64,000 bases of DNA from PALSA-926 sp964476835 (GTDB lineage Bacteria > Pseudomonadota > Alphaproteobacteria > Micavibrionales > UBA2020): positions 1-64,000 of the forward strand of contig CAYZCE010000008.1 of NCBI GenBank assembly GCA_964476835.1, written 5' to 3'. The first letter of the stretch is position 1. The number at the start of each line of letters is the position of its first letter. The translations under genes and the position numbers were made by a program. The notes beneath the pieces are model-generated. The model worked only from the letters and a program-made list of their open reading frames with translations, had not been told where the DNA came from and made no database searches. This document shows positions 17,187 through 28,487 of this stretch, one piece after another.

Positions 17187-17229
17187 CGGGGATCGTCTGC
17201 AATCGTAGACTATCCCCGTTCTTCTTTTT
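17187..17229 (+). terminator. Probable rho-independent terminator
   Basis: CGGGGAT (17187-17193) pairs with ATCCCCG (17212-17218). After one mismatch GTCT pairs with AGAC around an 8-base loop. A pyrimidine tract TTCTTCTTTTT follows. It ends the acyl-CoA ligase transcript just 10 bases before the next start codon. Confidence 0.75.
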
Positions 17230-17239
17230 CGGGGGTTGC

Positions 17240-18244
17240 ATGGCCAGGACTGATAGACTTTTTCTCACGACACAGCTTGCTTTCGCCGTGGCCCTCGTCG
17301 CTTTGTTGACGTTGGGGCTGCTGCCGGTCCTGCTTAGCGGGCTTTTCGTCTATTACATCATCGTCTTCGGCGCGGCGCAGATGGCGCGCCTGGGCGTCCT
17401 GCCTTCGACAGGCCGCATCATTTTGCTGATCCTGCTGACCGCGGCCGTCGTGATGGGGTTGGGAACCGCGATCGGCGCCATCGCGGCGCAGTTCTCGGCC
17501 GGCTCGGAAGGCGTCTTCGCGCTGATGCAGAAAATGGCCGACGTCGCGGCGACCGCGCGCTCGCACCTGCCGTCGTGGATGCAGGCGTGGATGCCCGCCA
17601 ATACGGCGGAATTGCAGGCTGCGTCCTCCGCGTGGCTGCGCCAGAACGCCTCTTCCATCGGGCTGGTCGGCAAGGACGCGCTCGTCCTCTTCGCGCATAT
17701 CTTCGTCGGCATGATCATCGGCGGCATGGTCGCGCTTTATCCGGCATTCCCGGCGCATCGCGGCGAGCTGGCCAAGGCGGTCGCGGGGCGCGTCGCCTTC
17801 CTCGGCACGGCGTTCCGCCGCGTGGTCTTCTCGCAGATCCGCATCTCGGCGCTCAACACGTTCCTGACCGGGCTGTTCCTCATCGTCGTGCTGCCGCTGC
17901 TGGGCGCGGCGCTGCCGTTCACCAAGACGATGATCGTCGTCACCTTCGTCGTCGGCCTGCTGCCGATCGTCGGCAACTTGATCTCGAACACCATCATCTT
18001 CCTGATCGGCCTGTCCGTCTCGCCTTTCGCGGCGACGGGGACGCTCTTGTACCTCATCTTCATCCACAAGCTCGAGTACTTCGTGAACGCGCGCATCATC
18101 GGCAGCCAGATCCGGGCGCGGGCGTGGGAAATCCTGCTCGCCATGCTGGTTATGGAATCTGTTTTCGGCCTCGTCGGCCTGATCGCGGCGCCGATCTACT
18201 ACGCCTACATGAAAGACGAGCTGTCGTCGCAAGACCTGATTTAA
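17240..18244 (+). CDS. AI-2E family (UPF0118/PerM-like) transporter
   Basis: A 334-residue inner-membrane protein with about eight hydrophobic segments, of the AI-2E transporter family. Characterised members export autoinducer-2 or act as ion antiporters, so the substrate here cannot be called. The best signature is at the C-terminal end: FVVGLLPIVGNLISNTIIFL, then HKLEYFVNARIIGSQI, followed by RARAWEILLAMLVMESVFGL. The ATG at 17240 has GGGGGT 5 bases upstream. It lies between a terminator and the gcv promoter, so it is likely monocistronic. Confidence 0.9.
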   Translation: MARTDRLFLTTQLAFAVALVALLTLGLLPVLLSGLFVYYIIVFGAAQMARLGVLPSTGRIILLILLTAAVVMGLGTAIGAIAAQFSAGSEGVFALMQKMADVAATARSHLPSWMQAWMPANTAELQAASSAWLRQNASSIGLVGKDALVLFAHIFVGMIIGGMVALYPAFPAHRGELAKAVAGRVAFLGTAFRRVVFSQIRISALNTFLTGLFLIVVLPLLGAALPFTKTMIVVTFVVGLLPIVGNLISNTIIFLIGLSVSPFAATGTLLYLIFIHKLEYFVNARIIGSQIRARAWEILLAMLVMESVFGLVGLIAAPIYYAYMKDELSSQDLI

Positions 18245-18260
18245 CGTATTGCCGCCATGG

Positions 18261-18299
18261 TTGACTCAAGGGCAGGCGGGGGCATATTTTGTTATGCCC
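18261..18299 (+). promoter_or_regulatory. Probable sigma-70 promoter of the gcv run, with overlapping inverted repeat
   Basis: TTGACT (18261-18266) and TATTTT (18285-18290) are 18 bases apart, upstream of gcvT. A 7-bp inverted repeat GGGCATA (18280-18286)/TATGCCC (18293-18299) covers the -10 region, a position where a repressor could act. Whether a protein binds there is unknown. Confidence 0.5.
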
Positions 18300-18325
18300 T
18301 GTCGCTATTATAAGGTCTCGCCGCT

Positions 18326-19435
18326 TTGAACAACGCCGCTTCACAACAATCCGCCCCGCTCCTCAAGACGCCGCTCTGGGCGTTGCACCGGGAACTGGGC
18401 GGCAAGATGGTGCCCTTCGCGGGCTACGACATGCCCGTGCAGTATGACGGCATGGGCGTGCTGAAGGAACACCTGCACACCCGCGCCGCCGCCGGCCTCT
18501 TCGACGTTTCGCACATGGGGCAGGCGATCCTCTCCGGCGACGTCGACGCGCTCGAGGCGTTGGTGCCTTCCGACATCCGCGGTCTCGTGCCTGGTCAGAT
18601 GCGCTACACGCACTTGTTGAATGACCAAGGCGGCATCATTGACGACCTGATCGTCACGCGCCGCGATGCGCAAACTTTGTTCATCGTCGTCAACGCCGCC
18701 TGCAAGGATGGCGACTTTGCTCATATCCGTGCGAAACTAGCGGGCAAGGCCGAGCTAAAAATCCGCGATGACCGCGCGCTCATCGCGGTGCAGGGCCCTG
18801 CGGCGGAAAAAGTCGTCGCCGCGCATTTCCCGGCGGCGGCAGCGCTCGGCTTCATGACGTCGCTGGTGGAAGGCGACGTCTTCGTGTCGCGCTGCGGCTA
18901 TACCGGTGAAGACGGTTTTGAAATCTCCATCCCCGCCGCGCGCGCGGAAGAATTCGCGCGCATCCTGATGAAGCACGACGATGCAAAGTGGATCGGTCTC
19001 GGCGCGCGCGACAGCTTGCGCCTTGAAGCCGGCCTGTGCCTTTACGGCCACGATATCGACACGGCCACCACGCCGGTCGAGGCCAACCTGAAGTGGATCA
19101 TTCCCAAACGCCGCCGCGCCGACGGCGGCTTCCCGGGTGCGAATAAGATCATCGCACAAATCACGGACGGCGCACCGCGCCTGCGCATCGGCCTGCAGCC
19201 GGAAGGCCGCGCCCCCTTGCGCGAAGGCACCGAACTGTTCGCCGGCGGCCGCAAGATCGGCGTCATCACCAGCGGCGGCTTCGGCCCCAGCGTGAACGCG
19301 CCGGTGGCGATGGGCTACGTCGAAACCGCTTTCGCCGCCGTCGGCACGAAAATCGACGCCATGCTGCGCGGCGAGGCGCGTCCCTGCGCCGTGGCCGCGC
19401 TCCCGTTCATTCCCGCCAAATACAAGAAGGATTAA
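18326..19435 (+). CDS. gcvT: Glycine cleavage system aminomethyltransferase (T protein)
   Basis: A 369-residue T protein. It takes the aminomethyl group from lipoylated H protein and makes methylene-tetrahydrofolate and ammonia. Typical segments: KMVPFAGYDMPVQYDGMGVL near residues 28-47, AGLFDVSHMGQ, RCGYTGEDGFEISIP, and LGARDSLRLEAGLCLYGHDI. The start is the TTG at 18326, since no ATG or GTG lies between it and conserved sequence; an AAGG motif is 10 bases upstream. gcvH begins 4 bases after the stop. First gene of the run gcvT-gcvH-gcvP-tkt-GNAT-gap-OYE. Confidence 0.97.
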   Translation: MNNAASQQSAPLLKTPLWALHRELGGKMVPFAGYDMPVQYDGMGVLKEHLHTRAAAGLFDVSHMGQAILSGDVDALEALVPSDIRGLVPGQMRYTHLLNDQGGIIDDLIVTRRDAQTLFIVVNAACKDGDFAHIRAKLAGKAELKIRDDRALIAVQGPAAEKVVAAHFPAAAALGFMTSLVEGDVFVSRCGYTGEDGFEISIPAARAEEFARILMKHDDAKWIGLGARDSLRLEAGLCLYGHDIDTATTPVEANLKWIIPKRRRADGGFPGANKIIAQITDGAPRLRIGLQPEGRAPLREGTELFAGGRKIGVITSGGFGPSVNAPVAMGYVETAFAAVGTKIDAMLRGEARPCAVAALPFIPAKYKKD

Positions 19436-19439
19436 GACC

Positions 19440-19813
19440 ATGAGCAAGACGTTCTTCAGCGACGATCACGAATATGTGCGCCTTGACGGCGGCACCGGCA
19501 CCGTCGGCATTTCCGATTACGCGCAGAACGCGCTGGGCGACGTGGTCTATGTCGAGCTGCCCAAGGTCGGCGCGGCCGTGAAAAAAGGCGCGCAGGCCGG
19601 CGTCGTCGAATCCGTGAAGTCGGCGAGCGAGATTTATTCCCCCGTCTCCGGCGAAGTGACCGAGATCAACGCCGACCTCGCGACCAACCCCGCGCTCGTC
19701 AACGAAGACCCGCTCGGGAAGGGCTGGTTCTTCAAGGTCAAGGTCGCCAATGAAGGCGAGCTCGCCGCGCTGAAAGACGAAACCGCTTACACCGCTTACA
19801 TCAAGAGCCTCTG

Positions 19814-19814
<1 letters not shown>
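19440..19814 (+). CDS. gcvH: Glycine cleavage system H protein
   Basis: A 124-residue lipoyl carrier that shuttles the aminomethyl group between P and T proteins. The N-terminal strand YVRLDGGTGTVGISDYAQNA and the lipoylation site GVVESVKSASEIYSPVSGEV (lysine in ESVKSA, about residue 60) are intact, as is the NEDPLGKGWFFKVKV end. LipB encoded at 1.3 kb would supply its cofactor. The stop TGA shares its last base with the gcvP ATG, so H and P are translated in a coupled way. Confidence 0.98.
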
Positions 19815-22696
<2,882 letters not shown>

Positions 22697-22716
22697 ATTT
22701 TTTGAAGGAGAGTTCT

Positions 22717-24690
22717 ATGACTGCCACGCATAACGAAATGGCCAACGCCATCCGCGCCCTGTCGATGGATGCGGTGCAGAAAGCGAACTCCGGCCACCCC
22801 GGCATGCCGATGGGCATGGCTGACGTGGCGACGGTGCTGTTCACGCGCTTCATGAAATTCGACCCTTCGATGCCGACGTGGCCGGACCGCGACCGCTTCA
22901 TCCTTTCGGGCGGTCACGGCTCCATGCTGCTCTATTCGGTCTTGTACCTGACGGGCTACGAGAAGATGACGCTCGACCAGATCAAGAACTTCCGCCAGCT
23001 GCACAGCTTGACGCCCGGCCACCCCGAAGTCATGCAGGATATGGGCATCGAGACGACGACCGGCCCGCTCGGCCAAGGCCTCGGCAACGCCGTCGGTTTC
23101 GCGCTCGCCGAGCGCATGCTCAACGCGCGCTTCGGCGGCGACGTCGTCGGCCACTACACTTACGTGATGGCAGGCGACGGCGACCTGATGGAGGGCATCA
23201 GCCACGAAGCCTGCTCGCTCGCCGGCCACCTCGGCCTCGGCAAGCTGATCGTGCTGTATGACGACAACGGCATCTCCATCGACGGCCCGACCTCGCTCTC
23301 CTTCACCGACGACACGCGCAAGCGTTTCGAGTCCTACGGCTGGGAAACCTTCGATGTCGACGGCCACGATCCAGAGCAAGTGGCGAAAGCCATCCTCACC
23401 GCGCAGACCAACGGCAAGCAGCCGAGCCTGATCTGCTGCAAGACGAAGATCGGCTACGGCGCGCCGACCAAGCAGGGCTCTTCCTCCAGCCACGGCTCGC
23501 CGCTCGGCGATGCGGAAATCGCGGGCGCGCGCAAGAACCTCGGCTGGGATTCCCCGCCGTTCGAGATTCCCGAGCATATCTTCAACGCATGGCGCGAGGC
23601 CGGCAAGGCCGGCGAGAACACCCGCAAGAACTGGCAAGCGCGCCTCGATGCGGTCGACGCGGAAAAGCGCAGGGCCTTCGACCGCGCGCTCAAGGGCGAC
23701 GTGGCGCCCGCGACCGACGCCGCCATTGCCGCCTTCATCGCCAAGGCCAAGCAGGAAGCGCCGAAGATCGCGACGCGCCAGGCCTCTGGCAAGGTGCTCG
23801 AAGCGTTGGTGCCCGAGCTGCCCGAGCTGATCGGCGGATCGGCGGATTTGACGGGCTCCAACCTGACGCTCATCAAGGGCGCCGGCACGGTCACGCGCGA
23901 CACCTACGACGGCCAATATATTTACTACGGCGTGCGCGAGCACGGCATGGCGGCGGCCATGAACGGCATGGCGCTGCACAAGGGCATCATTCCCTACGGC
24001 GGCACCTTCCTCAGCTTCACCGATTATTGCCGCCCGTCGATCCGGCTTTCCGCGCTGATGAAGCAGCGCGTCATCTACGTGATGACGCACGACAGCATCG
24101 GCCTCGGCGAAGACGGCCCGACGCACCAGCCGGTCGAGCATCTCTCGGCCCTGCGCGCGTTCCCCAACGTGCTTGTCATGCGCCCGGCCGACGTGGTCGA
24201 GACGGCGGAATGCTGGCAGATCGCGCTGGAAAGCCAGTCGCGTCCGTCTGTCCTCGTGCTGACGCGCCAAGCGCTGCCGCTGGTGCGGCGCGAGGCGCAA
24301 ACCGACAACAAGACGCGCCGCGGCGCCTATGCGCTGGAAGGCAACGACGAAGCCACCGTCGACATCTGGGCGACGGGATCGGAAGTCGAAATCGCGCTGG
24401 CGGCCAAGGCGCTCCTCAATAACGAGGGCATCTCCGCCCGCGTCATCTCCGCGCCGTGCCTTGAACTCTACGACACACAGGATGATGAATATAAGAAGTC
24501 GCTCTCGACCGGCAAGATCAAGGTCGCCATCGAGGCCGGCATGCGCTGGGGCTGGGACAAATATATCGGCCAGGACGGCATCTTTATCGGCATGAAGAGC
24601 TTCGGCGAAAGCGCGCCGTATCAGGAACTCTACAAGTATTTCGGCATCACCGCCGAAGATACCGTCGCGGCGGTGAAGAAGAAGCTCTGA
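22717..24690 (+). CDS. tkt: Transketolase
   Basis: A 657-residue thiamine-diphosphate transketolase that moves two-carbon units between sugar phosphates in the pentose phosphate pathway. Seen: KANSGHPGMPMGMADVATVL, DRFILSGGHGSMLLYSVLY, the ThDP motif AGDGDLMEGISHEACSLAGH, YYGVREHGMAAAMNGMALH and SIGLGEDGPTHQPVEHL. The ATG at 22717 is placed after a strong GAAGGAGAG site; a TTG at 22702 is not needed. The gene lies in the gcv run and its stop overlaps the GNAT start by one base. Confidence 0.98.
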   Translation: MTATHNEMANAIRALSMDAVQKANSGHPGMPMGMADVATVLFTRFMKFDPSMPTWPDRDRFILSGGHGSMLLYSVLYLTGYEKMTLDQIKNFRQLHSLTPGHPEVMQDMGIETTTGPLGQGLGNAVGFALAERMLNARFGGDVVGHYTYVMAGDGDLMEGISHEACSLAGHLGLGKLIVLYDDNGISIDGPTSLSFTDDTRKRFESYGWETFDVDGHDPEQVAKAILTAQTNGKQPSLICCKTKIGYGAPTKQGSSSSHGSPLGDAEIAGARKNLGWDSPPFEIPEHIFNAWREAGKAGENTRKNWQARLDAVDAEKRRAFDRALKGDVAPATDAAIAAFIAKAKQEAPKIATRQASGKVLEALVPELPELIGGSADLTGSNLTLIKGAGTVTRDTYDGQYIYYGVREHGMAAAMNGMALHKGIIPYGGTFLSFTDYCRPSIRLSALMKQRVIYVMTHDSIGLGEDGPTHQPVEHLSALRAFPNVLVMRPADVVETAECWQIALESQSRPSVLVLTRQALPLVRREAQTDNKTRRGAYALEGNDEATVDIWATGSEVEIALAAKALLNNEGISARVISAPCLELYDTQDDEYKKSLSTGKIKVAIEAGMRWGWDKYIGQDGIFIGMKSFGESAPYQELYKYFGITAEDTVAAVKKKL

Positions 24691-25229
24691 TGCCCGAACT
24701 GGTGGCGCCATCGACGCGCTGGCAGGAGAGTTTCGCCGAGGCGCTCTATGAAGGGCTCGACCTGCTGCCGGAAACGCCCGAGAACATCCTGTTCGCGCGG
24801 CATGATTTCGACGCGTACATGAAACAGCGCCACGACCTTAGCCGCCCCATCGTGCTGCCGGGCGGCCTGACATTCAACCGCGTGCCGCAGCAGGATTACT
24901 GGCTGGTCGAGGGCGAGCGATTTCTCGGCCGCATCAGCCTGCGCCCGACGCTCAGCATCCCGCTCAAAAGGCGCGGCGGCAACATCGGCTACGCCGTCCG
25001 GCGCAGCGAGCGTCGCCATGGTTACGGCCGCCTGATGCTGGAACTGCTGCTGCCGATCGCACGCGCGAAAGGTCTGGAAAAAGTGCTGGTCACGTGCCAC
25101 GATGAGAACCACGGATCGATCCGCATCATCGAAGGTGCGGGCGGCGTGCTGCAGGACAAGGTCGCCATCGACGGCCAGCCGCTGCCGGAACGCAGGTATT
25201 GGATAGATTTAACAGGAGAGAAGAAATGA
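24690..25229 (+). CDS. GNAT family N-acetyltransferase
   Basis: A 179-residue GNAT protein. The acetyl-CoA pyrophosphate loop is recognisable as RRSERRHGYGRLML (about residues 107-120), and the following strand and helix (LEKVLVTCHDENHGSIRIIE) fit motif B. It resembles the short acetyltransferases that modify proteins or small amines, but the substrate is unknown. It overlaps tkt by one base and gap by 4 bases, so it is firmly within the carbon-metabolism run, which suggests (inference) a target linked to those enzymes or simply a housekeeping passenger. Confidence 0.85.
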   Translation: MPELVAPSTRWQESFAEALYEGLDLLPETPENILFARHDFDAYMKQRHDLSRPIVLPGGLTFNRVPQQDYWLVEGERFLGRISLRPTLSIPLKRRGGNIGYAVRRSERRHGYGRLMLELLLPIARAKGLEKVLVTCHDENHGSIRIIEGAGGVLQDKVAIDGQPLPERRYWIDLTGEKK

Positions 25230-26233
25230 CCGTCAAAATCGCCATCAACGGCTTCGGCCGCATCGGACGCCTCGTGCTGCGCGCGATCGCGGAGAGCGGG
25301 CGCACCGACATCTCCGTCGCCGGCATCAACGACCTCGCGACGGCGGAAGCCAACGCGCACCTGCTGAAATACGATTCCGTGCACGGCCGCTTCAAGGGCG
25401 ACGTGAAAGTCACGGGCGACAAGCTGATCGTCAACGGCCACGAGATCACCATGACGCAGATCAAGGACCCGACGCAGCTGCCGTGGGGCACGCTCGGCGT
25501 CGACGTCGCGATGGAATGCACCGGCATCTTCACTAAAAAAGACGATGCGATGAAGCACATCGCCGCCGGCGCGAAGAAGGTGCTGATCTCCGCGCCCGCG
25601 ACCGACGAAGACCTCACCGTCGTCTTCGGCGTCAACCACAGCAAGCTGACGGCGGCGCACAAGGTCGTGTCGAACGCATCCTGCACCACCAACTGCCTCG
25701 CGCCCGTCGCGCACGTGCTGCACAACAGCATCGGCATCGCGCACGGCTTCATGACGACGATCCACAGCTACACCGGCGACCAGAACACGGTCGATACCAT
25801 GCACAAGGACCTGCACCGCGCGCGCGCGGCGGCGGTCAACATCATCCCGACCTCGACCGGCGCGGCGAAGGCCGTCGGCCTCGTGCTGCCGGAACTCAAG
25901 GGCAAGCTCGACGGCACCGCCATCCGCGTGCCGACGCCGAACGTCTCGCTGGTAGACTTCAAGTTTACCGCCAAGCGCGCAACCACGGTCGAGGAAGTCA
26001 ACAAGGCGATCCTCGATGCGTCCAACGGCGCGCTCAAGGGCATCCTCGGCACCTATGACGAGCCGCTGGTCTCGACCGATTTCAACCATGACCCGCGCTC
26101 CAGCATCTTCGCGCTCAAGGAGACCAAGGTCATCGACGGCACCTTCGTGCGCGTGATGAGCTGGTACGACAACGAGTGGGGCTTCTCCAACCGCATGTCG
26201 GACACCGCGGTCGCGATGGCGAAGCTCGGCTGA
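25226..26233 (+). CDS. gap: Glyceraldehyde-3-phosphate dehydrogenase
   Basis: A 335-residue GAPDH making 1,3-bisphosphoglycerate from glyceraldehyde 3-phosphate. The Rossmann start INGFGRIGRLVLRAI (residues 6-20), catalytic Cys153 in SNASCTTNCLAP, HSYTGDQNTVD, and the WYDNEWGFSNRM end are all present. The ATG at 25226 has AGGAGAG upstream. No pgk or pyk gene follows, unlike many alphaproteobacterial tkt-gap-pgk clusters; an Old Yellow Enzyme gene comes 5 bases later. Confidence 0.98.
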   Translation: MTVKIAINGFGRIGRLVLRAIAESGRTDISVAGINDLATAEANAHLLKYDSVHGRFKGDVKVTGDKLIVNGHEITMTQIKDPTQLPWGTLGVDVAMECTGIFTKKDDAMKHIAAGAKKVLISAPATDEDLTVVFGVNHSKLTAAHKVVSNASCTTNCLAPVAHVLHNSIGIAHGFMTTIHSYTGDQNTVDTMHKDLHRARAAAVNIIPTSTGAAKAVGLVLPELKGKLDGTAIRVPTPNVSLVDFKFTAKRATTVEEVNKAILDASNGALKGILGTYDEPLVSTDFNHDPRSSIFALKETKVIDGTFVRVMSWYDNEWGFSNRMSDTAVAMAKLG

Positions 26234-26238
26234 GTCCC

Positions 26239-27303
26239 ATGACGGCGCATCTTTTCTCTCCCCTGACGTTGCGCGGCGTGACGTTCCGCAACCGCATCGG
26301 CATGTCGCCGATGTGCCAGTATTCCTCGGCCGACGGCTTCGTCAACGACTGGCACCTCGCGCATATTGGTGCGCGGGCGGCAGGCGGCGTCGGGCTGACG
26401 ATGATGGAGGCGACGGGCGTGACGCCCGAAGGCCGCATCACGCCGGGCTGCGCCGGCATATGGAGGGACGCGCATATCGAGCCGTTCCGCCGCATCGTCG
26501 ATTTCGTGGAGTCCCAAGGGGCTGTCGCCGGCATCCAGCTCGCGCATGCGGGGCGCAAGGCCAGCATGAACGTGCCGTGGAAAGGCGACAAGCGCCTGAC
26601 CGCCGCCGAGGGCGGCTGGCAAACGATCGCGCCGTCTCCGGTGCCTTTCGCAGCCGAACACGATGCGCCGCTGGAGATGTCGGCCATTTATATCCGCCAA
26701 GCCATCGACGCTTTCGTCGCGGCGGCGGAGCGGGCGGTGAAGGCGGGCTTTCGCGTCATCGAGCTGCACGGCGCACATGGATACTTGCTGCACGAATTCC
26801 TCTCTCCCATCAGCAACAAGCGCACCGATTCGTATGGTGGACCGCTCGATAACCGCTGCCGCCTGATCTGGGAGATCGCCGAGCAGGTGCGGGCGAAAAT
26901 TCCCAAAGGCCTCGCGCTCGGCGCGCGGCTGTCCTGCGCGGATTGGGTCGCGGGCGGCCTGACGATCGAGGACACCATCCATGTTGCGGCGGGATTGAAG
27001 CAACGCGGCGTGGATTTTATCGATTGCTCTTCCGGCGGCATCAGCCCCGACGCAAGGCCCAAGGCCGGGCCTGGGTATCAAGTGCCCTTTGCACGCGACA
27101 TCCGCGCCAAAGCAGGCGTTCCCACCTGCGCCGTCGGCATGATCACCGAAGCCGTGCAGGCGGATGCGCTGATCCGCGACGGCGCCGCCGACATGGTCTT
27201 CATCGGCCGTGCGCTGCTGCGCGACCCGTCGTGGGCCTTGCATGCCGCTGCGGCACTTGGCCAGAAGGCGGACGTACCGCTGCAATATTTACGGGCTTAT
27301 TAA
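26239..27303 (+). CDS. namA: NADH:flavin oxidoreductase, Old Yellow Enzyme (YqjM/NamA type)
   Basis: A 354-residue FMN-dependent ene-reductase that reduces activated alkenes such as enones with NAD(P)H. The YqjM-type active site is evident: IGMSPMCQYSSADG (Cys near residue 26, Tyr two later) and ELHGAHGYLLHEFLSP with the His pair, then SNKRTDSYGGPLDNRCRL. The ATG at 26239 lies 5 bases after the gap stop. It is the last gene of the gcv run and is convergent, with overlapping stops, with the receiver-domain gene. Physiological substrate unknown. Confidence 0.93.
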   Translation: MTAHLFSPLTLRGVTFRNRIGMSPMCQYSSADGFVNDWHLAHIGARAAGGVGLTMMEATGVTPEGRITPGCAGIWRDAHIEPFRRIVDFVESQGAVAGIQLAHAGRKASMNVPWKGDKRLTAAEGGWQTIAPSPVPFAAEHDAPLEMSAIYIRQAIDAFVAAAERAVKAGFRVIELHGAHGYLLHEFLSPISNKRTDSYGGPLDNRCRLIWEIAEQVRAKIPKGLALGARLSCADWVAGGLTIEDTIHVAAGLKQRGVDFIDCSSGGISPDARPKAGPGYQVPFARDIRAKAGVPTCAVGMITEAVQADALIRDGAADMVFIGRALLRDPSWALHAAAALGQKADVPLQYLRAY

Positions 27304-28127
27304 GCCTTCGGCGCCGGGATCCAACGTTCCGCGTCCAGCGAACCTTGCGGCAGCGACACGAGGCTGACTTCCAGCGTCGGGGCGGCGGCCTTGTTCTCGT
27401 ATCCGTCGCGGAATTTCTCGAGGATCTCGCAGAAACGCGTGAAGGCGTCCAGCGGCTCGGTCTCGTATTGCGGGCGCTGCAGCAGGATCGCGAAGTCCTG
27501 CGTCGAGAGGCGGCCGATGACGTCGGACTGGCGGCGCATGAAGGTGACCTTTTCGGTCAGCTTGGCGAGCGAAGCTTCGGCGGCCTCCGCGCCCGATGCG
27601 GCCACGACCTCGTCGTAATTCGCCATGCTGATGAAGACGACAAGGCTGCGCTCGCCGTAGCGGAACGAGCGGTCGATCGCCGAGAGGAAAAGCTGGTTGA
27701 ACGCCGCCTTGCCGATCATCCCGCCGGTCGAGTGCACGTTATCCTCGTGCGCGAGGTGCGCCATGATGTCGAGCAGGCGTTCGGCGTTGCCGATTTTGGT
27801 CTCGATGTCGGTGCTGCTGAAGGGCTTGACCAGCACGTCGTTGGTGCCGGACATGATCGCCTCTTCCGCCGTCGCCGTCTTGGAGAGGAAGAGGAGGTAG
27901 GGCTTGGGGCCGTTCTTCGGCGTGCTCTTCCAGATGCCGAGCATGACCGGGCGCGCGTCGCTGAGCGGTGCGGGGTCGAACATGATGCAGTCGAAATTGC
28001 CGGCCTTGATCTTGTCGAAGGCGTCGTTCTTCGACGGCTCCACCACGACGGTATGGCCCAGCGATTGCAGCTTGGCCGCAATCAGCTGGTTGGTCAGGGA
28101 TTCGCGGTCAATGACCAGGATATGCAT
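27300..28127 (-). CDS. Receiver domain fused to a degenerate GGDEF domain
   Basis: A 275-residue two-domain regulator. Residues 1-115 form a CheY-like receiver with Asp7, phospho-acceptor Asp51 (FDCIMFDPAP) and Lys101 (LVKPFSS). Residues about 135-250 align with a GGDEF cyclase fold: a GGMIGKAAFNQLFLSAIDR opening helix, SLVVFISMANYDEVV, and IGRLSTQDFAILL at 204-216 where GGDEF would stand. The motif reads STQDF, so diguanylate cyclase activity is not expected. It may sense phosphorylation and act through protein contacts. No partner kinase is nearby. It is transcribed towards the carbon-metabolism run, away from tRNA-Leu. Confidence 0.85.
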   Translation of the reverse strand: MHILVIDRESLTNQLIAAKLQSLGHTVVVEPSKNDAFDKIKAGNFDCIMFDPAPLSDARPVMLGIWKSTPKNGPKPYLLFLSKTATAEEAIMSGTNDVLVKPFSSTDIETKIGNAERLLDIMAHLAHEDNVHSTGGMIGKAAFNQLFLSAIDRSFRYGERSLVVFISMANYDEVVAASGAEAAEASLAKLTEKVTFMRRQSDVIGRLSTQDFAILLQRPQYETEPLDAFTRFCEILEKFRDGYENKAAAPTLEVSLVSLPQGSLDAERWIPAPKA

Positions 28128-28220
28128 GGAAGGGCCCCGTTGATCGTCCTGTTTACTCTAGGAAAAAGCGGGCGGATGACCAATAAAAATCGGAGTTTCC
28201 GTATTAACCCCCACAATTGT

Positions 28221-28250
28221 TTGACAAAAGAGGGGATTCTGGACTAAAAC
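28221..28250 (+). promoter_or_regulatory. Sigma-70 promoter of tRNA-Leu(CAG)
   Basis: A perfect TTGACA (28221-28226) and TAAAAC (28245-28250), 18 bases apart, end 15 bases before the mature tRNA. Confidence 0.7.
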
Positions 28251-28265
28251 ACCCTCCTACCCCGT

Positions 28266-28350
28266 GCCCAAATGGCGGAATTGGTAGACGCGCAGGTTTC
28301 AGGTACCTGTGGGGCAACCCGTGGAAGTTCGAGTCTTCTTTTGGGCACCA
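28266..28350 (+). tRNA. tRNA-Leu (anticodon CAG)
   Basis: An 85-nt class II tRNA. Acceptor GCCCAAA (28266-28272) pairs with TTTGGGC (28340-28346). It has the leucine-type GGCGGAATTGGTAGACGC D arm, anticodon stem CAGGT/ACCTG with anticodon CAG at 28300-28302, a long variable arm, a GTTCGAGTC T arm and encoded CCA (28348-28350). Confidence 0.97.
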
Positions 28351-28365
28351 TTTACAAGATGTAAA

Positions 28366-28412
28366 GCAAGAAGCCGGAGAGTGCGGAAACGCCTTTCCGG
28401 CTTCTGCTTTTC
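28366..28412 (+). terminator. Rho-independent terminator after tRNA-Leu
   Basis: AGAAGCCGGA (28369-28378) pairs perfectly with TCCGGCTTCT (28396-28405), extended by GC/GC across one bulge, and is followed by a short T-run (28408-28411). It separates the tRNA from the autotransporter gene. Confidence 0.8.
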
Positions 28413-28487
28413 GTAAAGATTTTCCTGCCGAATCTTCCTTGTCAATCTCCGCGCCGGTTTGTCATTCTAATGTGCAGAAGAAACCTC

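Noticed and set aside
18245..18325. A glycine riboswitch ahead of gcvT
   Set aside because: Only 81 bases separate the genes, and no tandem aptamer core or conserved glycine-sensor motifs are seen.
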